Positions 1-6,453 of a stretch of DNA of 6,525 bases are shown piece after piece. This DNA is from CAZAMT01 sp964486145 (lineage in GTDB: Bacteria; Bacteroidota; Bacteroidia; Bacteroidales; JAAAOM01), in contig CAZAMT010000238.1 of assembly GCA_964486145.1 (NCBI GenBank), positions 1 through 6,525 of the forward strand. Reading direction: 5' to 3'. Every line of letters begins with the position of its first letter. Positions within the stretch are counted from its first letter, which is position 1. Both the position numbers and the translations under genes were made by a program. Under the pieces are notes generated by a model. The model was not told where the DNA came from. It saw only the letters and a program-made list of their open reading frames with translations, and ran no database searches.

Positions 1-19
1 TACATATTACAAAGCAGTG

Positions 20-37
20 CAGGAAATTTAATTCCTG
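20..37. other. Small inverted repeat downstream of the sulfatase gene
   Basis: Arms CAGGAA (20-25) and TTCCTG (32-37) are perfectly complementary around a 6-base AT loop. The repeat lies 23 bases past the stop codon of the minus-strand sulfatase gene, where a transcript end could be. No T-run follows it in the minus direction, so it does not qualify as a standard intrinsic terminator. It may be a weak RNA-end hairpin or chance. Confidence 0.2.
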
Positions 38-59
38 TCAAACCACTTTTTCAATCCCT

Positions 60-1670
60 TCAATCTTCTCCCAACCTTTTTCCTTCAGGATAAAAATAGC
101 GCAACGGTGTTTCATTGTAATTGGCGCCTATATCGCGCGGCTGACAAAACCAGACGAGCTGCCCCGTTTTATTCAATTCCGAAGGTAAGTCCTCCGCACG
201 GGGATGCGTTTCCATAAATTTTTGTAGCATCAGGTCCCGCATCTCCTTCACTTTATCCAGGTGCTCCGGTTCATAAGCAAGATTTGTGGTTTCATCCGGA
301 TCGTCCTGCAGGTTGTACAGCCGGTGATAAATTCCCGAAGGTCCATAACCTGTTTCATAACCGATATCCAAATCGTATTTCCCTGATGTAAAAATGTATT
401 TCCAATTTTTAGTTGCCACCATTGCCTTATCATCCTGCAAAAATGTAGCGAATACATTTTCGCGGTGCGTTTCGGTTTCTCCTTTCAAAAGCCGGTTCAG
501 CGGTTTTCCCTGGAAATCGGCTATCGGCTCAAAGCCGAGCGATTGCACAACAGTCGGTACCAAGTCGATGAATTCAACCAGTGCATCGGTTTTTCCCCCT
601 TTCCGGTATTTGGCTTTCCCCTTGATTACCAGTGGCGCTGTTACCGATTCATCCCAAAATGTATGTTTTTCAAAACGCTTGTGTTCGTTCAGCAAATACC
701 CCTGGTCGCCGTTAAAAATAACCAGTGTATTTTCTTCCAAACCATTGTCGCGCAATGCATCCAGTACAATTCCCACATTTTTGTCCATGTATTCTACCGA
801 AGTGTAATAAGATGCGATTATTCCCCGGCGTTCGTCTTCGGTCAGCTCCTTAAACTGCAACGGAATCCAGCGATCATCTTCAGGAGATCCCTGCGGCAGC
901 GGCATATCTTCGGGTTTATACTTCCCTGCATATTCCACCGGGAAGTTAAATGATGCATGTGGTTCGTGAAATGCCACCCAGAGACAAAACCGGTCGTTTT
1001 TATTTTTCTGAATAAAACCGGCTGCCCAGTTTGCCAGAAAAGTTCCCTGGCTGTCTTCATCGTAATATGGAATGGGCAGTGTGGCTGCATTTTTACCCCA
1101 AACCGCTCCGGTACCTTTTTCCACACTTGCCCTGGTTTCAATGGAATCCGGAATTTCACGCGGCGGATTTTCCTGCAGCCAGGCACGGTATTCGTTTTTA
1201 TCGACTATCTGATCCCAACCGTGATCCGGTAATTTGCCATCTTTGTAGAGCGCACTGAATACCCAATTGTTAAAATGGGTTTTTCCTACCAGTGCCGTTT
1301 TATATCCTTTTTCCCTTAAAAACTCGGCAATAGTTATATTTCCGTCATCCGGGAACGGTGTAAAAAGCAGATTCACACCTGTTGAATGCGGGTACTTTCC
1401 GGTCATCATCGATTGCCGTGAAGCGCTGCAGATGGGTGAATTGGAATAGGCGTTGGTAAAAAACACCCCTTCTGATGCCAGCCGGTCGATATTCGGGGTG
1501 CGAATAATGTCATTTCCAGCGGTGCCAACCACTTCGGGATGATGATCGTCACTGACGATGAAGACGACGTTTTTGAAGTCGGGGTTAGAGTTATTACTTC
1601 CCTTTTTTGAATTAATAGAACAGGAAATGTTAAAAAGTAAAATTGCAGCTAAAAAAAATGTTCTTGTCAT
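60..1670 (-). CDS. Exported S1-family (formylglycine-dependent) sulfatase, probable lipoprotein
   Basis: This is a predicted sulfate-ester hydrolase of the alkaline-phosphatase-like S1 superfamily, 536 residues, a normal length. Visible motifs in order: hydrophobic signal 1-16 ending at Cys17 (FNISC, a loose lipobox); metal-site Asp41-Asp42 (VSDDHH); TPNIDRLASEG from 58; the sulfatase signature CSASRQSMMTG at 81-91, where Cys81 would be converted to formylglycine and Arg85 is the paired arginine; GKTHF (Lys130, His132); HEPH at 235-238; the second metal site GDQG (Asp322, Gln323) followed by His330 and Lys335; and a sulfatase-like C-terminal stretch LYNLQDDPDETTNLA near 451-465. No acidic run follows Cys17, so a surface-export signal is not evident and a periplasmic-facing anchor is more likely. 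The start at 1670 gives a complete signal sequence; its leader is A-rich with no Shine-Dalgarno motif. It lies 51 bp downstream of the decayed sulfatase. Family membership is firm. Subfamily and glycan target (rhamnose-, fucose-, galactose- or glucosamine-linked sulfate) cannot be set from sequence alone. Confidence 0.95.
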   Translation of the reverse strand: MTRTFFLAAILLFNISCSINSKKGSNNSNPDFKNVVFIVSDDHHPEVVGTAGNDIIRTPNIDRLASEGVFFTNAYSNSPICSASRQSMMTGKYPHSTGVNLLFTPFPDDGNITIAEFLREKGYKTALVGKTHFNNWVFSALYKDGKLPDHGWDQIVDKNEYRAWLQENPPREIPDSIETRASVEKGTGAVWGKNAATLPIPYYDEDSQGTFLANWAAGFIQKNKNDRFCLWVAFHEPHASFNFPVEYAGKYKPEDMPLPQGSPEDDRWIPLQFKELTEDERRGIIASYYTSVEYMDKNVGIVLDALRDNGLEENTLVIFNGDQGYLLNEHKRFEKHTFWDESVTAPLVIKGKAKYRKGGKTDALVEFIDLVPTVVQSLGFEPIADFQGKPLNRLLKGETETHRENVFATFLQDDKAMVATKNWKYIFTSGKYDLDIGYETGYGPSGIYHRLYNLQDDPDETTNLAYEPEHLDKVKEMRDLMLQKFMETHPRAEDLPSELNKTGQLVWFCQPRDIGANYNETPLRYFYPEGKRLGED

Positions 1671-1708
1671 TATGAATAGAATTTTAAGGTTTTACTATCG
1701 CTGTTTGT

Positions 1709-1730
1709 TTTGCTTACGCCCTTACAGGGC
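1709..1730. repeat. 22-bp imperfect direct repeat, copy 1 (contains a perfect hairpin)
   Basis: Copy 1 begins TTTGCTT and ends CAGGGC. It matches copy 2 at 2142-2163 at 19 of 22 positions in the same orientation. Inside it, GCCCT (1718-1722) and AGGGC (1726-1730) form a 5-bp stem with a 3-base loop. It overlaps the stop codon of the sulfatase remnant. The short stem-and-TNC-loop form also occurs at 6308-6324, suggesting a family of small dispersed hairpin repeats. That family link is inference. Confidence 0.5.
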
Positions 1731-2066
1731 AAATTGTCCCTGAATTTCAGCAAGTTGTTTTCCGCCTTTCTCAGCGCCCGACTTAAATTCATACGCCCGG
1801 TGCGGTTCGGTTTTGAACTCATTGAATGCCGGACCGGTAAGCTGTCGGTTTACGCCGTTGCTGTCGAGCGCCACCCCCGGCCCCCAGCCTTTGGCGGTAT
1901 GTCCCACAAAATAACCGTTTTCCATGAGCACTTCGGCATAAGGTTTAAACTTTGCCGGAAAATAGGCCCAGTGGTTGGCCGCTTCTTCCAGTTGCCACGA
2001 ATCGCGGCCGGTGACAATGCTCGAACGCGACGGGGCGCATTTGGCATTGCAGGTGTACGCATTCAT
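1722..2066 (-). pseudogene. Sulfatase remnant: 5'-truncated, internally deleted, 3'-truncated
   Basis: The 114-codon open frame carries unmistakable sulfatase core sequence: NAYTCNAKCAPSRSSIVTG, with the C-x-P-S-R signature at residues 10-14, then a TAKGWGPG block near 57-64. It resembles the heparan N-sulfatase-like branch of S1. Three lesions are visible. First, the N-terminal part with the Asp-Asp metal site is missing: upstream codons in this frame do not look like sulfatase and reach a TAA within about 13 codons. Second, FNEFKT (81-86) runs straight into EPHRAYEF (87-94); in intact relatives these blocks are, from memory, a few dozen residues apart. Cys-to-EPH spacing is 79 residues here against 157 in the intact neighbour. 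Third, sulfatase-like sequence stops near codon 108 (about position 1743), so the second metal site and the C-terminal domain are gone. No function is expected. It is not a copy of the neighbouring sulfatase, whose signature is CSASR. The ATG at 2066 is only the first methionine of the open frame. Confidence 0.85.
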
Positions 2067-2080
2067 AAATATATTCTTTT

Positions 2081-2088
2081 CAAAATTA
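2081..2088 (-). promoter_or_regulatory. Possible Bacteroidota -7 box (TAATTTTG)
   Basis: On the minus strand the bases read TAATTTTG, an exact fit to the Bacteroidota -7 consensus TAnnTTTG. It lies just upstream of the remnant's open frame and about 410 bp upstream of the intact sulfatase, so it could drive transcription through both. The nearest upstream TTTG is 25 bases away, longer than the usual spacing of about 19-21, so the -33 element is not convincing. An 8-base match in AT-rich DNA can arise by chance. Confidence 0.3.
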
Positions 2089-2115
2089 CAGATTGTTTTA
2101 TTTACCTATTTCTCA

Positions 2116-2135
2116 AATGTAAATCAATTTACATT
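2116..2135. promoter_or_regulatory. 20-bp palindrome, candidate operator
   Basis: Perfect 9-bp arms AATGTAAAT (2116-2124) and ATTTACATT (2127-2135) flank a CA centre. The symmetry and the TGTA-N8-TACA core resemble a dimeric regulator site. It sits upstream of the candidate -7 box, at roughly -40 to -60 relative to the start that box would imply, where an activator could bind. As RNA it would form an AT-rich stem with a 4-base loop, but no U-run follows on the minus strand, so a terminator for the GH78 transcript is less likely. The cognate regulator is not in the window. Confidence 0.4.
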
Positions 2136-2141
2136 ATAAAC

Positions 2142-2163
2142 TTTGCTTGCGCCGTTTCAGGGC
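2142..2163. repeat. 22-bp imperfect direct repeat, copy 2
   Basis: Copy 2 of the repeat at 1709-1730, with 19 of 22 identical bases in the same orientation. The changes are at repeat positions 8, 13 and 16. Its hairpin is broken by one mismatch (GCCGT against AGGGC). It lies 18 bp beyond the stop codon of the GH78 gene. Together the two copies bracket the remnant, the palindrome and the candidate promoter, which makes them possible footprints of an insertion or recombination event. Confidence 0.5.
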
Positions 2164-2180
2164 TTTCTGCATCTGTTTAT

Positions 2181-4964
2181 TTAATGGCGTATTTTAAACT
2201 CATATATTCCACCTCCTACTTCCAAAACTACATGATCGTTGGTGGAACGCACATATTTAAATCCTTCCGGTAAAACCTGCGCCTCTCCTTTGCTCACCAA
2301 CTGGTAATCGCCTTCGAAAATATCCGGATTGGATTTGCTGTGCTTCGGCAAGTACACCAGCGCTGTTGTGTTGCCCGGTATTTCAATATTTATAAAAATA
2401 TCGTCGCCGAATTTCCACCAGTTGGTGGCGATTTTTCCACGCATGGAATCGTAATGTCCTTTTGCCCAGCTTAACCCTTTGACCACCGAAGGTTTAATTA
2501 CAATTTCACTGAATGCCACCGAATTGTCACTTTGCTGTATTCCAAGTATCGATTTATGAAACCATTCGCTTATGGAGCCGAACATCGGATGATTTTTGGA
2601 GTCGTGCTTTTTAAAACTCCAGTTCTCCCAAAGTGTGGTGGCACCATTGTCAAGCATATAGCCAAAGCCGGGAAATTCTTTCTGGTTCATCATGGTGTAA
2701 TTGATTTCATCGAGTCCTTGTTCGCTGAGGTATTCCAGCATCATTTTGGTGGAAAAAATACCGGTGGACAAATGGCCTCGGTGTTTCAGGTAAATTTCAT
2801 CCTTTAACACTTCCAGCGCTTTATCCTTCAAATCCTCGGGCAACAGGTCGTAATACAATGCAAAAACCTGTGCCGCCTGCGTACGGGTATAAACCTCGCC
2901 GGTTTCCTTATTTACAAATTCTTCAATAAATGCTTCTTTAATATCTTCGGCCAATTGCGCATAGGTTTGCGCATCATCCTGTTTTCCAAGCAGCATTGCC
3001 ATTTCAGATAAAATTTTGGCATGATGATAGTAAAAAGCGGTACTGGTTACCGGCCGCGGCCGTTCGTCGATACTAACATGATCGCCGATTCCGTCTTCAA
3101 TTATATGATCCGGAACATTTCGCCGGTAAAAATCAACGAGGTCTTTCAGCGACTGGTACTGCTCTTTTACCAGTTCCTTGTTTCCGTAATACCGGTACAA
3201 CTGTTTCAGCAGAAACGGATGCGCCAGCGTCCATCCGGGAGGTCCCGATTCGGGAGTTACTCCGCGTGCATTGATACCGATATTGGGCGCGCATTCGGTC
3301 ATGGAGCCGTCTTCCAGCCTGTCGCGTTCGAAATCGCGAACTGTTTTTGCGTAGAAAGCCGACATATCGTAATTGTAAATATAGAGTTCGCCGGCGGTCA
3401 CCATATCGCCGCCATAGCCGTATTTTTCCCTGGCAGGGCAGTCGGATTCGATACTGAAAACATTACTCAGCATGGTCCATTCGATTACCTCCTGTATTCT
3501 GTTAAAAAGATTGTTGGAGCACTCAAAGGAAGCATTGTCGGTCAAATCGGCATTCATCCGCAGTCCTTCGATGTCATTAAGCGATGGTTTGTAAGGCAGT
3601 CCGGTAATTTCCACAAACCGGAAACCGTGAAACGTAAATTTCGGCTCGAATACTTCAACGCCGTCCCCTTTTGCAAAATAGCGATCTTCCTGCCAGGCCA
3701 CATCCGGAGCTCCGGGGCCACCTCTGCCGGGCGCTTTTATCTGTGCGGCTACCGACGTATTTACATCAATGGTCCGGTCGTCGTGAATTAATTCGGCATA
3801 ACGAAATACCACCTCGGTTCCTTTAGGTGCTTTCATTCGGAAACGGATTACGCCGGCAAAATTTTGTCCCATGTCAATTACATACATTCCGTCTTCCGGT
3901 TCATAAATACGCTTTGGATAAACCGTGCGGGTATGTTTGATTGGCGGAATAAACTGCCAGTCGAGTTCGCCCGGAGGAGCTTCAATGGATTGTGCATCTG
4001 CCCAGTTGCCATCGCTGTAACCCGCAGTATTCCAGCCCGGTTTTTCCTCGCGTGCATCGTACCATTCGCCCAGATAAATATTGTTGCGTACAATGGGTCC
4101 GTCGGCTGTTTTCCAGCTTTGGTCGGTAACCACATATTCCGTTGAGCCATCGGCATAAGTCAGTTTCAACTGTGCCAGCACTTTCGGCTGTCCGATGGTA
4201 AGCACCTCGCGCAGGTTATGGCCGAACATACGCATGGGCAGCGGGTTATACCAGCCGTTCCCCAGTTGCACACCAACCACATTGCCGCCATCCTGCAATG
4301 ATTCGGTTATATCGTAGGCCGCATAATAAACTGTTTTTGCATATTGGGTCCAGCCCGGATCGAGACGGTGATCGCCTACTTTTTCGCCGTTTAGATACGC
4401 CTCGTAATATCCCAGTCCGCTGATGTACAACCGAGCTTCCTTTAGTTCTTTTTGAAGATCGAAATCTTTGCGGAACAATGGTGCTGGAATGCGTTCATAA
4501 AATTCCTCCGGTTTTTCAGGAGGCGCCGGGTTATGCGTAATCCATTCTCCCTGCCAGTCATCAGGCTGAAACAAGCCGGTTTCAAACCAGGCCGGTTCAC
4601 TATATCCGGAGGCTTCGTCATCGCCGTTCCATGATTGCACCGCCCAGTAATAGCGAGTGGATGATTTCAGTGGTTTTCCATCGTACAAAATCTGAATGGT
4701 TTTGTTTGAATCCACCTTTTTACTATCCCAGATATCTCCGTTCTCCTTCCCGATCAATTCAGGAGACGAACTGACCAGTATGCGATAGGCCGACTGCACC
4801 GCACCACGGCTTAGGTCGCCCGATTCCCAGGAAAACCCGGGCTGCTCGTTATCGATTCCCAGCGGTTCGACATTGTAATCGACTTTTAAATTTTTTGGGG
4901 GATGGATCCCAAGCACCACAGCAGGGATTAACAGTGTAAGTATGGTAATAATTTTTGTCTTCAT
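2181..4964 (-). CDS. Secreted GH78 alpha-L-rhamnosidase
   Basis: A 927-residue glycoside hydrolase predicted to cleave terminal alpha-L-rhamnose from oligo- or polysaccharides in the periplasm. Domain order fits GH78: signal peptide about 1-19 with no lipobox cysteine; a fibronectin/Ig-like domain about 25-130 (NLKVDYNVEPLGID... to WFETG); an N-terminal jelly-roll domain about 165-340 (SGLGYYEAYLNG, LDPGWTQY, QLGNGWY, LGEWYDAR); a beta-sandwich about 345-460 (DMGQNFAGV); an (alpha/alpha)6 barrel about 470-810; and a C-terminal beta domain from about 815. In the barrel, DCPAREKYGYGGD (508-520) holds Glu513, which aligns by family pattern with the general acid. GATTLWENW (774-782) holds Glu780, the expected general base. 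NHPMFGS (791-797) is another family block. All are present, so activity is expected. The start at 4964 supplies the signal peptide; the 25-bp spacer after the dehydratase gene is A-rich and lacks a Shine-Dalgarno motif, pointing to one operon. The linkage and substrate cannot be read from sequence. Confidence 0.95.
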   Translation of the reverse strand: MKTKIITILTLLIPAVVLGIHPPKNLKVDYNVEPLGIDNEQPGFSWESGDLSRGAVQSAYRILVSSSPELIGKENGDIWDSKKVDSNKTIQILYDGKPLKSSTRYYWAVQSWNGDDEASGYSEPAWFETGLFQPDDWQGEWITHNPAPPEKPEEFYERIPAPLFRKDFDLQKELKEARLYISGLGYYEAYLNGEKVGDHRLDPGWTQYAKTVYYAAYDITESLQDGGNVVGVQLGNGWYNPLPMRMFGHNLREVLTIGQPKVLAQLKLTYADGSTEYVVTDQSWKTADGPIVRNNIYLGEWYDAREEKPGWNTAGYSDGNWADAQSIEAPPGELDWQFIPPIKHTRTVYPKRIYEPEDGMYVIDMGQNFAGVIRFRMKAPKGTEVVFRYAELIHDDRTIDVNTSVAAQIKAPGRGGPGAPDVAWQEDRYFAKGDGVEVFEPKFTFHGFRFVEITGLPYKPSLNDIEGLRMNADLTDNASFECSNNLFNRIQEVIEWTMLSNVFSIESDCPAREKYGYGGDMVTAGELYIYNYDMSAFYAKTVRDFERDRLEDGSMTECAPNIGINARGVTPESGPPGWTLAHPFLLKQLYRYYGNKELVKEQYQSLKDLVDFYRRNVPDHIIEDGIGDHVSIDERPRPVTSTAFYYHHAKILSEMAMLLGKQDDAQTYAQLAEDIKEAFIEEFVNKETGEVYTRTQAAQVFALYYDLLPEDLKDKALEVLKDEIYLKHRGHLSTGIFSTKMMLEYLSEQGLDEINYTMMNQKEFPGFGYMLDNGATTLWENWSFKKHDSKNHPMFGSISEWFHKSILGIQQSDNSVAFSEIVIKPSVVKGLSWAKGHYDSMRGKIATNWWKFGDDIFINIEIPGNTTALVYLPKHSKSNPDIFEGDYQLVSKGEAQVLPEGFKYVRSTNDHVVLEVGGGIYEFKIRH

Positions 4965-4989
4965 TGAATCAATTTATTTTAAGTTGTTT

Positions 4990-6261
4990 TTATTTCTGGA
5001 TTGTTTTTACCAGTGCATCTTTGATTTTATCCTCGTTCAGTTCAATTCCCAGACCCGGTTCATCCGGCACTTTAATGTAACCTTTTTCAATGCGGCTTTC
5101 GTATGATTTTTCTGCAAAATCAAAATAATCCGGCGGGCGGTAAGGAAAAGTTTCCTGGATAATAAAATTACGGCAGGCTGCATCGAGTTGTACCGAAGCT
5201 GCCGTGCAAACCGGTCCGCCGCTGTTGTGCGGCGCCAGGTAAATTTTATAAATATCGGCATGATCCGCAATTCGTTTGGTTTCGAGAATTCCGCCTGCCA
5301 TCCCCAAATCGGGCTGAACAATAGAAACCAGTTGCTGTTCGATAAACGGCCGGAATTCCTGGCAGGAAATCAGCCTTTCTCCACTTGCCAGCGGAATAGT
5401 AGTTCCTTCGCTCACCTTTTTAAAATAGTCGAAATTGGTGGAATCGATTGGTTCTTCATAGGCATACAAACCGATTTCCTCAAATGCCTCAGCAATATAG
5501 AGGGCTGTCGATGGATCAAACTTTCCATGCGCCTCCAGGAAAATATCGATGCGCGGGCCCACCGCATCCCGAATCGCACGTACCCTGTCGAGTCCCACTT
5601 TTACCCATTTCGACCGAGTGGCGCTGCCGGGATTTTGATTAGCCCAGTTGAAACCACCTTCATAATAGCGAAACGGGTCGAGCTTCATTGCGGTAAAGCC
5701 GTTTTCGACGTTTCTCAGCGCTGCTTCGGCATACTGCGCCGGTTCGGTCATATTGTAACACCAGCCGTTGGCATACACCCGCACATGATCGTGCACTTTG
5801 CCGCCAATCAAATCATAAACCGGCACTCCCAGCGCTTTGCCCTTAATGTCCATCAACGCCATATCGATGGCACTGGCCACATGCCCCGATTCGAGACTGG
5901 GCCGCTTCATCTGAAATAAAATACCATCCACGATTTTGGAAACCTCAAAAGGATTTTTGCCAATCAGGTCGCGACCAACCACCTCCATGTAACGCATGGC
6001 GGGAATAATTCCTGAGGAATAGGCAGGCGCCATTTCTCCGGTTCCGTTTACACCTTCATTCGTAAAAATCCTTACGAAAACAGGCGCCCACGATTTTTTA
6101 CCGGGTTTTAGCGAACAGTCAGTTACCTCGATTTTGGTAATTTTCAGATTACCTGCTGCGCTGTATTTCGCCGCCGTTTCGCCGGCAAATGCGCCGGCCG
6201 GCTTTGCCAGCGCTCCGGCCCCCAATAACATTCCGGCGGTCAAAAAATTCCTTCGTTTCAT
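4990..6261 (-). CDS. Tat-exported enolase-superfamily (mandelate racemase type) sugar-acid dehydratase, galactonate dehydratase-like
   Basis: A 423-residue protein with a twin-arginine signal (KRRNFL at 2-7, then a hydrophobic stretch to AFA near 26), so it is predicted to be exported folded. The rest fits the superfamily: an N-terminal capping domain about 38-155 and a (beta/alpha)7-beta barrel to about 370. Candidate catalytic elements are AMKLD (Lys193, Asp195), EAHG (Glu243, His245), YEEP (Glu269), SGER (Glu295), QPD (Asp318), APH (His345) and Glu370. The intervals between Glu243, 269, 295, 318, 345 and 370 (26, 26, 23, 27, 25) equal those recalled for E. coli D-galactonate dehydratase residues 183, 209, 235, 258, 285 and 310, with His245 matching His185. 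The first metal ligand is Glu here rather than Asp. Expected chemistry is Mg-dependent dehydration of an aldonate, but epimerase or other lyase activity on another sugar acid is possible. It is the first gene of the pair with GH78. Family is firm; substrate is not. Confidence 0.9.
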   Translation of the reverse strand: MKRRNFLTAGMLLGAGALAKPAGAFAGETAAKYSAAGNLKITKIEVTDCSLKPGKKSWAPVFVRIFTNEGVNGTGEMAPAYSSGIIPAMRYMEVVGRDLIGKNPFEVSKIVDGILFQMKRPSLESGHVASAIDMALMDIKGKALGVPVYDLIGGKVHDHVRVYANGWCYNMTEPAQYAEAALRNVENGFTAMKLDPFRYYEGGFNWANQNPGSATRSKWVKVGLDRVRAIRDAVGPRIDIFLEAHGKFDPSTALYIAEAFEEIGLYAYEEPIDSTNFDYFKKVSEGTTIPLASGERLISCQEFRPFIEQQLVSIVQPDLGMAGGILETKRIADHADIYKIYLAPHNSGGPVCTAASVQLDAACRNFIIQETFPYRPPDYFDFAEKSYESRIEKGYIKVPDEPGLGIELNEDKIKDALVKTIQK

Positions 6262-6307
6262 GTTTCAATTTTTATTTTCATCAAACTGTCGGTATCGCTC
6301 AAAGCTT

Positions 6308-6405
6308 TCAGGCTTTCAGCCTGATGTGGCAATGTGTATTTCCATTTTCACAGGGCTGCCTGTCCCGCTAAAGTGGGAGTGCCCTGTGCTGTTGCTTCAG
6401 GCTGA
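6308..6405. repeat. Nested inverted-repeat element in the leader region, with alternative stems
   Basis: Three nested perfect or near-perfect stems share one axis. The outer 9-bp arms are TCAGCCTGA (6316-6324) and TCAGGCTGA (6397-6405). The middle 8-bp arms are CACAGGGC (6349-6356) and GCCCTGTG (6381-6388). The inner pair TCCCGC (6363-6368) and GTGGGA (6373-6378) closes a TAAA loop; it has one G-U pair on the plus strand and an A-C mismatch on the minus strand. The outer left arm can instead pair locally with TCAGGCT (6308-6314), giving a 7-bp hairpin with a TTC loop that excludes the long stem. It lies 47 bp upstream of the dehydratase start. It may be a dispersed Bacteroidota hairpin repeat or a folded 5' leader. 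Nothing identifies it as a known riboswitch. Confidence 0.6.
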
Positions 6406-6435
6406 TAATTTACGGCATTTTTCCTCATCCTGTAA

Positions 6436-6453
6436 GATGCACAATTGTGCGTC
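6436..6453. promoter_or_regulatory. 18-bp near-palindrome, candidate operator
   Basis: GCACAATTGTGC (6439-6450) is a perfect 12-bp palindrome. The symmetry extends to GAT...GTC with one T-G mismatch, giving 18 bp. It stands between the nested repeat element and the window edge, about 175 bp upstream of the dehydratase gene, where a regulator of the downstream operon could bind. It is adjacent to a pyrimidine-rich stretch (about 6466-6497). No promoter with both -33 and -7 elements could be found nearby. Confidence 0.35.

Noticed and set aside
1671..2180. Insertion sequence around the sulfatase remnant
   Set aside because: No transposase fragment, terminal inverted repeats or exact target duplication is visible; only the imperfect direct repeats are present.
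2145..2180. Intrinsic terminator directly after the GH78 stop codon
   Set aside because: Only a 3-4 bp GC stem can be drawn and no U-run follows on the minus strand.
1710..2273. 187-codon open frame on the plus strand across the remnant region
   Set aside because: It is antisense to the sulfatase remnant and to the end of the GH78 gene. The minus strand carries the recognisable CAPSR motif, and the plus-strand product has no recognisable feature.
3021..3791. 256-codon open frame on the plus strand inside the GH78 gene
   Set aside because: It is fully antisense to a well-supported catalytic gene, shows no recognisable domain, and arises from the codon bias of the minus strand.
5188..5919. 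243-codon open frame on the plus strand inside the dehydratase gene
   Set aside because: It is antisense to conserved active-site coding sequence and has no family features.
6258..6281. 7-codon minus-strand frame (MKIKIET) whose stop overlaps the dehydratase start as ATGA
   Set aside because: Overlapping stop-start geometry can couple translation, but such short A-rich frames are expected by chance in Bacteroidota leaders and there is no supporting ribosome-binding signal.
6348..6428. 26-codon minus-strand open frame within the leader region
   Set aside because: It mostly overlaps the nested inverted repeat, has no recognisable protein feature, and is short enough to occur by chance.
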